Assembly (NCBI GenBank): GCA_902772455.1
Contig: CACYAW010000011.1
Span: 1-43,026 of the forward strand
From: an uncultured Bacteroidales bacterium
GTDB lineage: Bacteria; Bacteroidota; Bacteroidia; Bacteroidales; Muribaculaceae
DNA: 43,026 nt
Direction: 5' to 3'
Below the pieces are notes generated by a model. The model searched no databases. It was not told the origin of the DNA and saw only the letters and a program-made list of their open reading frames with translations. The number at the start of each line of letters is the position of its first letter. Position 1 is the first letter of the stretch. This document shows positions 25,397 to 33,761 of the stretch, one piece after another. A program made the translations under genes and the position numbers.

Positions 25397-26641
25397 TCAG
25401 GGCTCGTATTGGTAGCCCAGGTCCTCGATGCAGTCGATGATGAGCTGGTCGGGGATGGAACCTTCGACAAGGGCGGTGCCCTTGGCCAGGTCAACAGTCA
25501 CTTTTTCTACTCCGGGAAGTGCGGCGAGGCCTTTTTCAACATTGGCCTTGCAGTGGGCACACATCATGCCTTTTACTTTGAATTCTTTCATTGCTGTGGT
25601 TTTATTGCGTTTGATTTGATAGGATTTCCAGTATTTCGCCCCCAGTGCCACAATAATCATGCCAAGCAGGGCCACGCTGCACGCGGTGTTGAGCCATGAG
25701 GCGCTATGCATGCCGTGGTGCATCATGTGGTGGGGAAGGGCATCAATAAACGTCTCGCGCAGGCCTGGCCAGTAATCCACCAGCAGACCAAAGCCGATGG
25801 CGCCGCCGATGATCGACAGCAGATAGACGATGGTGGCCTTGCGACCGAATGCCTTGTTTACGATGAACATGGAGGCAACATTGGCGGCAGGACCGGCCAT
25901 GAGCAGAACCAGCGCGCAGCCGGGTGACATGCCCTTGAGCATGAGCGCGGCGGCAATGGGGATGGAACCCGTTGCACAGACATACATGGGCACAGCCACC
26001 AGCACGATGATGAACATGTTCAACAGAGGCCAGCGGGCATAGGTGGAAAAGAAATTGTCGGGCAGCAGCACGGTGATGAGCGTCGCTATCACGAGTCCCA
26101 GCAATAGCCAACGCCCGATGCTCTGCATCATGTCAAAGAAGCCATATTTGAAAGTTTCCACGATTTTGTTCCACAGGCCTTTAGGTAACTGGCTGAACTC
26201 ATAGTCCCCTTCCTCCTTGATGTCGCCAAGAGACCCTTTGCGCTCCCAATGACCCACGGCCAGACCTCCTATTAGAGATGTCACCAGCGCCGCAACAGGG
26301 CGCAGGATGGCAAAGGGAAGACCCATCATCGAATAGGTCGCCGCAATGCTGTCCACACCTGTTTGGGGCGTGGCGATGAGAAACGATGTGGATGCCGCCC
26401 GCGAGGCACCGCTGCGCCGCAGGGCAACGGCTGTGGGCAGCACGCCGCATGAGCACAACGGCAACGGGATGCCGAATGCCGCCGCCGTCGCTACCGATCG
26501 CAACCCCGTCCCTGCCAGGTAGCGGCTGTAAATCGATGACGGGACAAACGAGTGAAGCACACCCGCAATCAGGAAGCCCAGCAGCAGATAGGGTGACATG
26601 CCGTTGAGCATCGACACGAACGCATTAATATAGTCCATCAT
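25397..26641 (-). CDS. Heavy-metal permease (SO_0444-like) fused to HMA domain
   Basis: A 414-residue protein. Eight or so membrane helices carry the permease motifs PLPLCSCGVLP (Cys63, Cys65) and VCATGSIPIAAALMLKGMSPG, with a histidine-rich loop HHMMHHGMH around 305-315. Residues 351-414 form a heavy-metal-associated domain with GMMCAHC (Cys361, Cys364). This matches the SO_0444 family of copper/zinc efflux transporters; the metal is inferred. The promoter box ends only 8 nt before the ATG, so the mRNA leader is very short. Confidence 0.88.
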   Translation of the reverse strand: MMDYINAFVSMLNGMSPYLLLGFLIAGVLHSFVPSSIYSRYLAGTGLRSVATAAAFGIPLPLCSCGVLPTAVALRRSGASRAASTSFLIATPQTGVDSIAATYSMMGLPFAILRPVAALVTSLIGGLAVGHWERKGSLGDIKEEGDYEFSQLPKGLWNKIVETFKYGFFDMMQSIGRWLLLGLVIATLITVLLPDNFFSTYARWPLLNMFIIVLVAVPMYVCATGSIPIAAALMLKGMSPGCALVLLMAGPAANVASMFIVNKAFGRKATIVYLLSIIGGAIGFGLLVDYWPGLRETFIDALPHHMMHHGMHSASWLNTACSVALLGMIIVALGAKYWKSYQIKRNKTTAMKEFKVKGMMCAHCKANVEKGLAALPGVEKVTVDLAKGTALVEGSIPDQLIIDCIEDLGYQYEP

Positions 26642-26649
26642 ATCAGGAG

Positions 26650-26657
26650 CAAAATTA
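26650..26657 (-). promoter_or_regulatory. -7 box of the permease gene, very close to the start
   Basis: The minus strand reads TAATTTTG, with only 8 nt between it and the ATG at 26641. No -33 TTTG is clear. Confidence 0.55.
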
Positions 26658-26730
26658 GCAATAAATCTCTATAGTGGAGATGTTAAAAGTGTAAAAAAAT
26701 GCCTTTTTCGGCAGTTTAAGGCTAAAATCC

Positions 26731-26761
26731 TTGGCACGATAAAAATTAATCGCTAATTTTA
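26731..26761 (+). promoter_or_regulatory. Promoter of the ATPase-TOPRIM gene
   Basis: TTGG at 26731-26734, a 19-bp spacer, TAATTTTA at 26754-26761: a one-off match at each box. The leader is about 25 nt. Confidence 0.5.
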
Positions 26762-26791
26762 CCCACTAGAAAACAAAACACTAGAGATGAT

Positions 26792-28387
26792 ATGGACATC
26801 AGACTACCCAAAAGAATGGACGGACATCAGCCGGATGTGCTGATAGAGTCCAGGCAGATCACGATTATAGGCGCCAATGGTGCCGGCAAGAGCCGCTTTT
26901 GCTCGGCCCTGGTCGATGAACTGGGCGATAAGGCCTACCGCATCTCGGCCTTGAAGGCGCTGTTCCCGTCCTCCTCCAATGTGAAACCGCTGACCGGCTC
27001 CATTGAGGATTTGTTCAACCGCATGAATGAATCCAATCCGCTGGTCAAAAACCTCGCCGAGACAGAGTTCGACAAGTTATTCTTTGTCATGCTCAACGAC
27101 GAGATGCGTGAACTCATGAACTTCAAGGCCCATCAACTCATGGGTGAGAAAGTGGAGTTCCCCAAGACCAAACTCGACATCACCGTCAAGAAGTGGCAGG
27201 AGGTGTTTCCCAAGAACAAGATGCTGCGCGAAAACGGCAAGCTCATGTTCACCAGCGAGGGTTATGAGGACAAATATCCGTTGAGGCGTTTGAGCGACGG
27301 CGAGAAATCGGTTCTTTACTACATCGGTGCGGTGCTGTATGCCATGCCCGATGCCGCCATCCTGGTCGATGACCCCGAGACCTTTATCCACAGCAGCATC
27401 ATGCGCACCTTGTGGAACGTGTTGGAGCAGTTGCGTCCCGACTGCACCTTCATCTATAACACCCACGATGTGAACTTCGCCAGTTCCCGCATCGACAACC
27501 AGTGTGTGTGGGTCAAGGAGTTTGACCCCGAGTCGGTGGCATGGGATTATGAGGTGATGAGTTCGAGCAGGAACCTTGACACCGCCTTGCTGGACCTGCT
27601 GGGCAGCCGCAAACCCGTCCTTTTTGTTGAGGGCGACGAGAAGCATAGCATCGACTCGCGTCTCTATCCTCTCATCTTCCCTGAATACACGATCAAGCCG
27701 CTGGGCAGCTGTAACAAGGTCATCGAGACCGTGCGGTCATTTGGTGACTTGAAAGGATTTCACCAGCTCGAGAGCCGAGGCATCGTGGACCGTGACCGCC
27801 GTAGCGACCCCGAGGTGGAATACCTGCGTAATAAGAACATCCTTGTTCCTAACGTTGCCGAAGTCGAGAATCTGTTCATGCTCGAGGGTGTTGTCCGTGC
27901 CGTGGCCCGCTACAAGCACCGCAACGAGAACATCGTCTTCCCCAAAGTGAAAAAACGCATCATCGAGATGTTCACCCGCGAGCTCAAGCAACAGGCGCTC
28001 ATGCATGTGCGTCACCGTGTGAAACGAGATGTGGAGGTGCGGATTGACCAGAAATTCCGCAACATCAGCGCTCTCGAGGAACACATGGTGGAACTGGTGA
28101 GCGAGATCAACCCTCGTGGCATGTATGACCAACTGTGCCGGGAGTTCCACACCTATGAGGACAATGGGGACTATGCCAGCATCCTCAAGGTGTATAACCA
28201 GAAACTCATGATAGGGGAGAGCAATGTCCCCATCTTGTGTGGCTATAAAAACAAGGAGGACTACATCCGCGGCGTGCTCAACATCCTCAAGAGCAATAAC
28301 GTTGAAGCCACAGCCATCCGCATAGCCATCAAAGAATGCTTCGGCCTCACAGAACAAGCATCTAACGACCAGAAAACTGAGAACTGA
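26792..28387 (+). CDS. AAA/ABC-type ATPase fused to TOPRIM (DUF4435-like) domain
   Basis: A 531-residue single-chain protein. The N-terminal half is an ABC-class ATPase: Walker A GANGAGKS (27-34), signature LSDGEKS (167-173), Walker B ILVDDPET (190-197) and switch THD (224-226). The second half, from KPVLFVEGDEKHSID (Glu280), through GIVDRDRRSD (Asp333, Asp335), to NVAEVENLFML, fits a TOPRIM-like DUF4435 domain. The same pairing occurs in OLD-family nucleases and, split or fused, in the PARIS antiphage system. A role in defence or DNA repair is inference. Codon use is like its neighbours. The MATE gene starts 2 nt after its stop. Confidence 0.85.
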   Translation: MDIRLPKRMDGHQPDVLIESRQITIIGANGAGKSRFCSALVDELGDKAYRISALKALFPSSSNVKPLTGSIEDLFNRMNESNPLVKNLAETEFDKLFFVMLNDEMRELMNFKAHQLMGEKVEFPKTKLDITVKKWQEVFPKNKMLRENGKLMFTSEGYEDKYPLRRLSDGEKSVLYYIGAVLYAMPDAAILVDDPETFIHSSIMRTLWNVLEQLRPDCTFIYNTHDVNFASSRIDNQCVWVKEFDPESVAWDYEVMSSSRNLDTALLDLLGSRKPVLFVEGDEKHSIDSRLYPLIFPEYTIKPLGSCNKVIETVRSFGDLKGFHQLESRGIVDRDRRSDPEVEYLRNKNILVPNVAEVENLFMLEGVVRAVARYKHRNENIVFPKVKKRIIEMFTRELKQQALMHVRHRVKRDVEVRIDQKFRNISALEEHMVELVSEINPRGMYDQLCREFHTYEDNGDYASILKVYNQKLMIGESNVPILCGYKNKEDYIRGVLNILKSNNVEATAIRIAIKECFGLTEQASNDQKTEN

Positions 28388-28389
28388 AA

Positions 28390-29745
28390 TTGAGAGATAA
28401 CAAAGAAGCGACATTGGCACTGGGAACCCAGCCGGTGGGGCGGTTGTTGTGGCAGTATGCCTTGCCTGGTGTGATAGCGATGACGGCGTCGTCGCTCTAT
28501 AATATGGTGGACAGTATCTTCATCGGCCACGGTGTGGGTCCGATGGCCCTGGCCGCCTTGGGTATCTCATTCCCGCTGATGAACATCGGCGCGGCCTTTG
28601 GTGCGGCAGTGGGTATCGGCGGCTCCACGCTGATGTCGTTGCGATTGGGACAGCGGCAGTATGACAAGGCCAATAACGTCTTGGGCAACATGGTCGCCTT
28701 GAACATCATCACCGGTTTGCTGGTGGGTATTGTCTCAATCATTTTTCTGGATCCTATTCTAAGGTTCTTTGGCGCGAGCGAGCAGACGCTCCCCCATGCC
28801 CATGACTATATGTTCATCCTGCTGGTGGGCAATGTCGTGACCCACCTCTATCTGGGCTTGAATGCGGCCTTGCGCTCGGCGAGCAAGCCGCGGCAAGCGA
28901 TGATTGCCACGATAGTTACCGTGGTGCTGAACACGATACTTGACCCCATCTTCATCTGGCCCCTGCACATGGGCATCAAGGGCGCGGCGATAGCGACCGT
29001 TTTGGCCCAGATGGTCGTCCTGTGTTGGCAGTTGTGGCAGTTCTCGCGGCAAAAGGAACTGCTACACTTGGAGTGGCGTTTCCTCAAGCCGGCCAAAGCC
29101 ATTGTCAAGGATATCGTGAGCATCGGTATCTCACCGTTCTCGATGCAGCTTACGGGTTGTGTGGTAGCCATCTTCATGAATAACGCCCTGATGAAATATG
29201 GCGGAGACCTGGCCGTGGGCGCCTATAGCATCGCTAACCGTTTGGGATTCATCTTCTTCATGGTTATTATGGGCATTTGCCAAGGTTTTCAGCCCATTGC
29301 AGGCTATAACTACGGCGCCCGCAACATGGACCGTGTCAAGCAAGTCCTGCGGCTCACTATCACTGCTTCGGTGATAGCGATGACCGTCGGTTGGGTGATT
29401 GGTGAACTGTTGCCAGGGCCATGCACTCGCCTGTTCACCGATGATTCAAATCTCCTCGCCATCTCTATACGCGGAATCCGCATCAACATGCTCGTCTTTC
29501 CCGTCATCGGATATCAGGCAGTGGTGACCAACTTCTTCCAGACTATCGGCAAGGTGCGTATCAGCATCTTTATGTCGCTCTCGCGCCAGCTGCTGTTCCT
29601 GTTGCCCATGCTGTTGCTGTTCTCCTCGTTGTGGGGCCTCGACGGTGTGTGGGCCTCGCTGCCCGCCAGCGACTTCGCCGCCTTCCTCGTCGCTGTCATC
29701 ATCATGCAACGCTTCAAACTCCAACACAATTCCCAAACAACCTGA
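28390..29745 (+). CDS. MATE-family efflux transporter (TTG start)
   Basis: A 451-residue protein with about 12 membrane helices. TLALGTQPVGRLLWQYALPGVIAMTASS and YNMVDSIFIGHGVG are typical of Bacteroidota MATE proteins, and GFQPIAGYNYGAR marks the second half. It exports drugs or metabolites using Na+ or H+. The only starts between an in-frame TGA at 28378 and the conserved sequence are CTG and TTG, so TTG at 28390 is the likely start, 2 nt after the ATPase stop, and translation is probably coupled. Confidence 0.9.
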   Translation: MRDNKEATLALGTQPVGRLLWQYALPGVIAMTASSLYNMVDSIFIGHGVGPMALAALGISFPLMNIGAAFGAAVGIGGSTLMSLRLGQRQYDKANNVLGNMVALNIITGLLVGIVSIIFLDPILRFFGASEQTLPHAHDYMFILLVGNVVTHLYLGLNAALRSASKPRQAMIATIVTVVLNTILDPIFIWPLHMGIKGAAIATVLAQMVVLCWQLWQFSRQKELLHLEWRFLKPAKAIVKDIVSIGISPFSMQLTGCVVAIFMNNALMKYGGDLAVGAYSIANRLGFIFFMVIMGICQGFQPIAGYNYGARNMDRVKQVLRLTITASVIAMTVGWVIGELLPGPCTRLFTDDSNLLAISIRGIRINMLVFPVIGYQAVVTNFFQTIGKVRISIFMSLSRQLLFLLPMLLLFSSLWGLDGVWASLPASDFAAFLVAVIIMQRFKLQHNSQTT

Positions 29746-29800
29746 TATTAACGCGATTAAAAACTTAGTCGGAATCAACTGGCTAATTGGTGGGGTGTTT

Positions 29801-29808
29801 TAACTTTG
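29801..29808 (+). promoter_or_regulatory. -7 box of the RAYT gene, 4 nt before ATG
   Basis: TAACTTTG ends 4 nt before the ATG at 29813, predicting an almost leaderless mRNA. No -33 TTTG at the right distance. Confidence 0.5.
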
Positions 29809-29812
29809 TGGC

Positions 29813-30802
29813 ATGAGAAATAAACGTGATGAACAGTGTAGGCAATGGTGGCAGCAACATCACGACGGGCATGAGGTGAAACGGTCGATGAAGCGCCGCA
29901 ATGCTTGGCATGATTATTATAGTCGCTGTATCTATATGATTACACTTGCCGTGGATGGCCGCAGGCCTGTCCTGGGTGAGTTGTGCGGCCCTGACGCAAC
30001 ACACCCGGCGCCATGGGTTTGTCCAACTGTGTTGGGGCAGCGTGTATTGGACTGCTGGAACGCTATCTCAGCCCATTACCCCGACGTGAGGACCATGGAT
30101 GTCCAGTTGATGCCAGATCACTTGCATGGCGTGCTCTTTGTCACCAAGCAGGTGCCTTATCACTTGGGCACGGTAGTCAACGGTTTTAAAGCAGGGTGCA
30201 ATGCTGCGTCTAGAGAGGTGTTGGGACGCGTCTTGTGGGAGGAAGGATACCATGACCGCATCCTGATGAAGAAAGGGCAACTGGAAACAATGCTGAACTA
30301 TGTGCACGATAATCCGCGCCGCCTGTGGACGAAGCGCTGCAATCCTGACTACTTCACCGTTCAGCGGGAGTACGCCATTGGTGACACTCAAGTCGCCGTG
30401 GCAGGAAACCGTTTCCTGCTTGAATATCCATTCAAGGTAGTTGTGCAGTGCTCTCGTTCTATCAATACCGATGAGGCCATCGCAAGAGAGGTGAACCGTT
30501 ACATGAATATAGCACGTGATGGAGCCGTGCTGGTGTCGGCCAGCATCAGCCCTTGCGAGAAGGCTGTGATGAGAGCCGCCTTTGAGGTTGGAGTTAAGGA
30601 AATTGTCCTGCTTGAGAATGGTTTTTCCCCTATGTGGAAGCCTGGTGGACAACAATTTGACGCCTGCGCCAAAGGGCAACTGCTATTTATCGCGCCATGG
30701 CCTTACCATAGCGAACGCAAGACAATCACCAGGGCACAATGCATGCAACTCAATGACTTGGCAAAGCAGATTGCCTCTATAGAGCCACAACGTAGCTTGT
30801 AG
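29813..30802 (+). CDS. REP-associated tyrosine transposase (Y1/HUH) with DprA-like C-terminal domain
   Basis: A 329-residue protein. Residues about 30-185 are a Y1 transposase domain: YMITLAVDGRRPVLG, the HUH motif MPDHLHGVLFV (His103, His105) and the nucleophile Tyr163 in LNYVHDNPRRL. No second IS200-type gene or IS ends are seen, as for domesticated RAYTs. Residues about 195-325 form a separate domain (YPFKVVVQCSRS, DGAVLVSASISPCEKAVMRAAFEVG, IVLLENGFSPMWKPGGQQFDACAKGQLLFIAPWP) resembling the Rossmann fold of DprA/SMF. The fusion partner is assigned by pattern only. Two REP-like hairpins follow the stop at once. Confidence 0.8.
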   Translation: MRNKRDEQCRQWWQQHHDGHEVKRSMKRRNAWHDYYSRCIYMITLAVDGRRPVLGELCGPDATHPAPWVCPTVLGQRVLDCWNAISAHYPDVRTMDVQLMPDHLHGVLFVTKQVPYHLGTVVNGFKAGCNAASREVLGRVLWEEGYHDRILMKKGQLETMLNYVHDNPRRLWTKRCNPDYFTVQREYAIGDTQVAVAGNRFLLEYPFKVVVQCSRSINTDEAIAREVNRYMNIARDGAVLVSASISPCEKAVMRAAFEVGVKEIVLLENGFSPMWKPGGQQFDACAKGQLLFIAPWPYHSERKTITRAQCMQLNDLAKQIASIEPQRSL

Positions 30803-30886
30803 CTTGCAAGCCGGTGGCTTGCACTACAGTGACATGCCTCGCTTTGCTTGCTGCCACGTTGCTGTAGTGCAGGGTAATGCCCTGCA
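30799..30886. repeat. Pair of inverted REP-like hairpins (BIME-like) after the RAYT gene
   Basis: Unit 1 (30799-30829): GTAG-CTT-GCAAGCC-GGT-GGCTTGC-A-CTAC-AG. Unit 2 on the opposite strand (30886-30862): TGCAGGG-CATTA-CCCTGCA-CTACAG. Both hairpins end in the same flank TGCACTACAG, in inverted order, 32 bp apart, so the outer CACTACAG and CTGTAGTG can also pair. It begins inside the last codons of the RAYT gene. Confidence 0.75.
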
Positions 30887-30904
30887 ATAATTGTCGGGAA
30901 ACTG

Positions 30905-30934
30905 TTGCTGAATGGGAAATAATGAGTAATTTTG
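30905..30934 (+). promoter_or_regulatory. Promoter of the glycosyltransferase gene
   Basis: TTG at 30905-30907, 19-bp spacer, TAATTTTG at 30927-30934; start codon 29 nt downstream. Confidence 0.7.
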
Positions 30935-30963
30935 TGGGATAATTCATGTAACCTGGTATTACG

Positions 30964-31959
30964 ATGCCTTATTTTTCAGTGATAGTGCCGGTGTATAACC
31001 GGCGTGACGAGGTGGAGGACCTCTTGAAAAGCCTCACCCTGCAAACCGACAAAGACTTTGAGATCATCCTGGTCGAGGACGGCTCAACCGAGCCGTGCGA
31101 GGACATTGCCTTGCGCTATGCCAGCGAGCTGGACCTGCGATATTTCTATAAGAGCAACGAGGGCCGCTCCATCGCCCGCAACTACGGTCTGGAGCATGCC
31201 ACGGGCCAGTATTTCGTGTTTTTTGACAGCGACTGCGTCATCCCGCCCGACTATTTCAAGACGCTGGGGCGAGAACTTGCCAACGACTATGTGCCGTGTT
31301 TCGGCGGTCCCGATGCCGCGAGCGACGACTTCACCGACGTTCAGAAGGCCATTTCCTTCTCAATGACGTCGTTCCTGACTACTGGCGGAATCCGTGGTGG
31401 CAAGGTGCAGATGGAGAAATTCGTGCCGCGTTCATTCAACATGGGCTATAGCCGCGAGGTGTACGAGAAAGTGGGCGGTTTCCGCGAGATGTTCAGCGAG
31501 GACATCGACATGAGCACACGCGTGCGTCAAGCGGGCTTCAACATCCGCCTGGTACGTCCCGCGTTTGTCTATCACAAGCGCCGCACAAGCATCAGCAAGT
31601 TCGCACGTCAGACTTATGTCTTCGGTATGTCGCGCATTACCTTGAAGCTGCTTTATCCCGATAGTCTCAAGGCCGTTCATTGCTTGCCTGCTGTATTCCT
31701 GATTGGCTGTGTGTTGCTGCTCCTTCTTTCGTTGTGGAAGTGGTGGTTTATCCTGCCCATCTTGCTCTATGCCGCGATGTTGTGGGTAGCAGCGCTCATC
31801 GAGACGCGTAACCTCAAAATCGCCTGCTTGGCTGTGGCGACAAGTTTCACGCAGTTGTGCAGCTACGGCTGGGGATTTGTCAAAGCCTATGTGTGGAAAA
31901 TCCTCCTCAAGCATGGCCGCGACATCAACGAGGAAGTGATGATGAGGAAGGGTAAATAG
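30964..31959 (+). CDS. Family 2 glycosyltransferase with C-terminal membrane helices
   Basis: A 331-residue GT-A fold enzyme. FSVIVPVYNRRDEVEDLLKSL and IILVEDGSTE open the nucleotide-sugar site, FFDSDCVIPP (Asp88-Asp90) is the DXD metal motif, and MFSEDIDMSTRVRQAG supplies the catalytic ED. Residues about 238-300 form two or three membrane helices, so it works at the inner face of the cytoplasmic membrane. Donor and acceptor are unknown. No other glycan gene is adjacent. Tandem repeats follow its stop directly. Confidence 0.92.
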   Translation: MPYFSVIVPVYNRRDEVEDLLKSLTLQTDKDFEIILVEDGSTEPCEDIALRYASELDLRYFYKSNEGRSIARNYGLEHATGQYFVFFDSDCVIPPDYFKTLGRELANDYVPCFGGPDAASDDFTDVQKAISFSMTSFLTTGGIRGGKVQMEKFVPRSFNMGYSREVYEKVGGFREMFSEDIDMSTRVRQAGFNIRLVRPAFVYHKRRTSISKFARQTYVFGMSRITLKLLYPDSLKAVHCLPAVFLIGCVLLLLLSLWKWWFILPILLYAAMLWVAALIETRNLKIACLAVATSFTQLCSYGWGFVKAYVWKILLKHGRDINEEVMMRKGK

Positions 31960-31961
31960 GT

Positions 31962-32137
31962 TTTAGGCTTTAGGCTTTAGGTTTTAGGCGTTAGGCTTTA
32001 GGTTTTAGTTAATCCAGTTAATCCAGCTAGTCCAGTTCATCCCGTGATGGAAGAGAAAGAAAACAACAAGTTGGCGGGGTCGCGCAACATCAAGGACACA
32101 GTTCCCGAGGAGGACCGTCCGCGCGAGAAGGCCAAGA
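31962..32137. repeat. Nested tandem arrays: 7-bp TTTAGGC units then 9-bp AATCCAGTT units
   Basis: Seven 7-bp units (TTTAGGC twice, TTTAGGT, TTTAGGC, GTTAGGC, TTTAGGT, TTTAGTT) run from 31962 to 32010. Three 9-bp units (AATCCAGTT, AATCCAGCT, AGTCCAGTT) run from 32011 to 32037. The arrays end at 32037; the radC start at 32047 follows within 10 nt, so the end coordinate given extends into radC only nominally and the repeat proper is 31962-32037. Confidence 0.85.
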
Positions 32138-32772
32138 AGCACGGCTTCGGTAGTCTCTCTACCGCCGAGCTGCTGGCCATCCTGCTGCGCGTGGGCACGC
32201 CTGGCGAATCGGTCGTTGACCTGTGCCAGCGCATCCTGCGCGACAATGACGACAAACTCTATCTCATCGCGCGCAAGGGTATCAACAACCTGGTGAAGAA
32301 CTATCACGGTATCGGCGAGGTCAAGGCCATCGAGATTCTTGCCGCCCTTGAGTTGGCGCGCCGCTACCAGCAGGAGGAGTTCCAGGAACGCTTCAAAATC
32401 ACGAGCAGCGAGGATGCTTATTCTTACCTGCGCCCACGCATGGAACACCTCGACCACGAGGAGATCATGGTCGTGCTGCTCAACCATGCCAAGCAGGTCG
32501 AGGAGTGTGTGCGCATCAGCAGCGGAGGCACCGCAATGACTGTTGCCGACATCAAGATGATCCTGCGGCCTGCCATCGAGCGCCTGTCATCGGGCATCAT
32601 CCTGGCCCACAACCATCCCAGCGACAACCCCAATCCCAGCACGCAGGACGACCGTCTGACCGAGCGTGTGCACCAGGCCTGCAAGGTGATGGACATCCAG
32701 CTGGTGGACCACATCATCGTGTGCCGCGGCAACCGTTACTACAGCTACAACGACCATGCCCGCTTGCTGTAA
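32047..32772 (+). CDS. radC: RadC-family JAMM/MPN+ protein
   Basis: A 241-residue protein. N-terminal helix-hairpin-helix region (SLSTAELLAILLRVGTPGES, NNLVKNYHGIGEVKAIEI), then a JAB/MPN+ domain with Glu139 and the metal motif HNHPSDNPNPSTQDD (His188, His190, Asp201). Historically named a DNA repair protein; the molecular role remains unclear. A GTG directly before the ATG is also possible but ATG at 32047 is preferred. It follows the tandem arrays without a visible promoter of its own. Confidence 0.93.
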   Translation: MEEKENNKLAGSRNIKDTVPEEDRPREKAKKHGFGSLSTAELLAILLRVGTPGESVVDLCQRILRDNDDKLYLIARKGINNLVKNYHGIGEVKAIEILAALELARRYQQEEFQERFKITSSEDAYSYLRPRMEHLDHEEIMVVLLNHAKQVEECVRISSGGTAMTVADIKMILRPAIERLSSGIILAHNHPSDNPNPSTQDDRLTERVHQACKVMDIQLVDHIIVCRGNRYYSYNDHARLL

Positions 32773-32816
32773 TTACCGAGTATTGAACAATCATAACGCT
32801 ATTTAATTCCAACCTT

Positions 32817-33653
32817 ATGAAACTTTTGAAAATGATTTTGTGTGCTGCTGTCGCCCTGATAGCAGTCATTTCGTGCACCCAAAAGAAAGAGGCACCCAAG
32901 ATGCTGGTATTGTACTACTCCCAAACGTCAAACACCAAGGCTATAGCACAGGAAATTGCCACACGTCTTAAAATTGATATTGAGGAGATTACCCTTGTAG
33001 AACCCTATGACACTGCGTTCCAGGCAACGATTGACCGTTGCAAAGCTGACCGCGAGAAAGGCGTCACTCCCGAAATCACTCCCTTGAAATCGGATATCGC
33101 CGATTATGACATCATCTTCCTTGGCTATCCCATCTGGTTCGGAACCTATGCACCCCCCATTGCCACCTTGCTTGATAAGATTGACTTGAGCGGCAAGAAG
33201 GTTGTGCCGTTCTGCACCTTTGGCAGCGGTGGACTTGAGTCTAGTGGTCAAGACCTGGTTGAAAGGTTGCCAAATACAGAGATTCTGCCAGGCTATGGCG
33301 TGCGTGCCGCTCGCATGAACGCCATGCCCAAGGAGGTTGGAGAATTTTTGGCTGCCAGCCTTTTCTGCGATGGCAAATTTGATATGCCTGAATCCTTCCC
33401 CGAGCAGCATCCCGTTAGCGCCGAAGAGGCCGCCATCTTTGATGCCGCTGTCAACGGCTACCCGATGCTCAATGCCAAGGCCACAACCGTTGCATCACGA
33501 ACCGTACACGATGGGGAGGGCACCGAATACCTGTTCACCGCGATGGACATGCCACGCGAGAAAAAGGCCGATATGCCTCCTGCCAGCGAAATCAAAGTCT
33601 ATGTCTTGGTTGAGAATGGCAAGGCCCCAGAGTTTACAAAGGTTGTCAGGTAA
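32817..33653 (+). CDS. Flavodoxin-like lipoprotein
   Basis: A 278-residue protein with lipobox VISC (Cys20). The flavodoxin fold begins at residue 29: LVLYYSQTSNTKAIA is the FMN phosphate loop, followed by DIIFLGYPIWFGTYAPP and VVPFCTFGSGGLESSG. It should bind FMN and act in electron transfer outside the cytoplasm or at the membrane. From about residue 205 there is an extra domain (FDAAVNGYPMLNAKATTVASRTVHDGEGTEYLF and onward) that I do not recognise. Partners unknown. Confidence 0.85.
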   Translation: MKLLKMILCAAVALIAVISCTQKKEAPKMLVLYYSQTSNTKAIAQEIATRLKIDIEEITLVEPYDTAFQATIDRCKADREKGVTPEITPLKSDIADYDIIFLGYPIWFGTYAPPIATLLDKIDLSGKKVVPFCTFGSGGLESSGQDLVERLPNTEILPGYGVRAARMNAMPKEVGEFLAASLFCDGKFDMPESFPEQHPVSAEEAAIFDAAVNGYPMLNAKATTVASRTVHDGEGTEYLFTAMDMPREKKADMPPASEIKVYVLVENGKAPEFTKVVR

Positions 33654-33761
33654 CAGCAATCCTCCTGGCTGAGCAAATGGCTATTACGGCTCTTGTGAGT
33701 CTTGATTTTATGAAATTGCGACATGCGGTGAGTTAATTATCCGTATGTCGTTTTTTTTATA

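Noticed and set aside
25252-25494. Minus-strand frame with repeated Leu-Glu-Ile residues across the TCTAGA array
   Set aside because: It is only the 9-bp repeat read as codons; it overlaps the ends of two real genes.
30799-30886. The hairpins read as a simple transcription terminator
   Set aside because: No T-run follows either stem, and both share an inverted common flank, which fits REP elements better.
31962-32037. TTTAGGC repeats as a CRISPR array or telomere-like end
   Set aside because: Units are directly adjacent without spacers, only 7 and 9 bp long, and lie inside a continuous gene-dense region.
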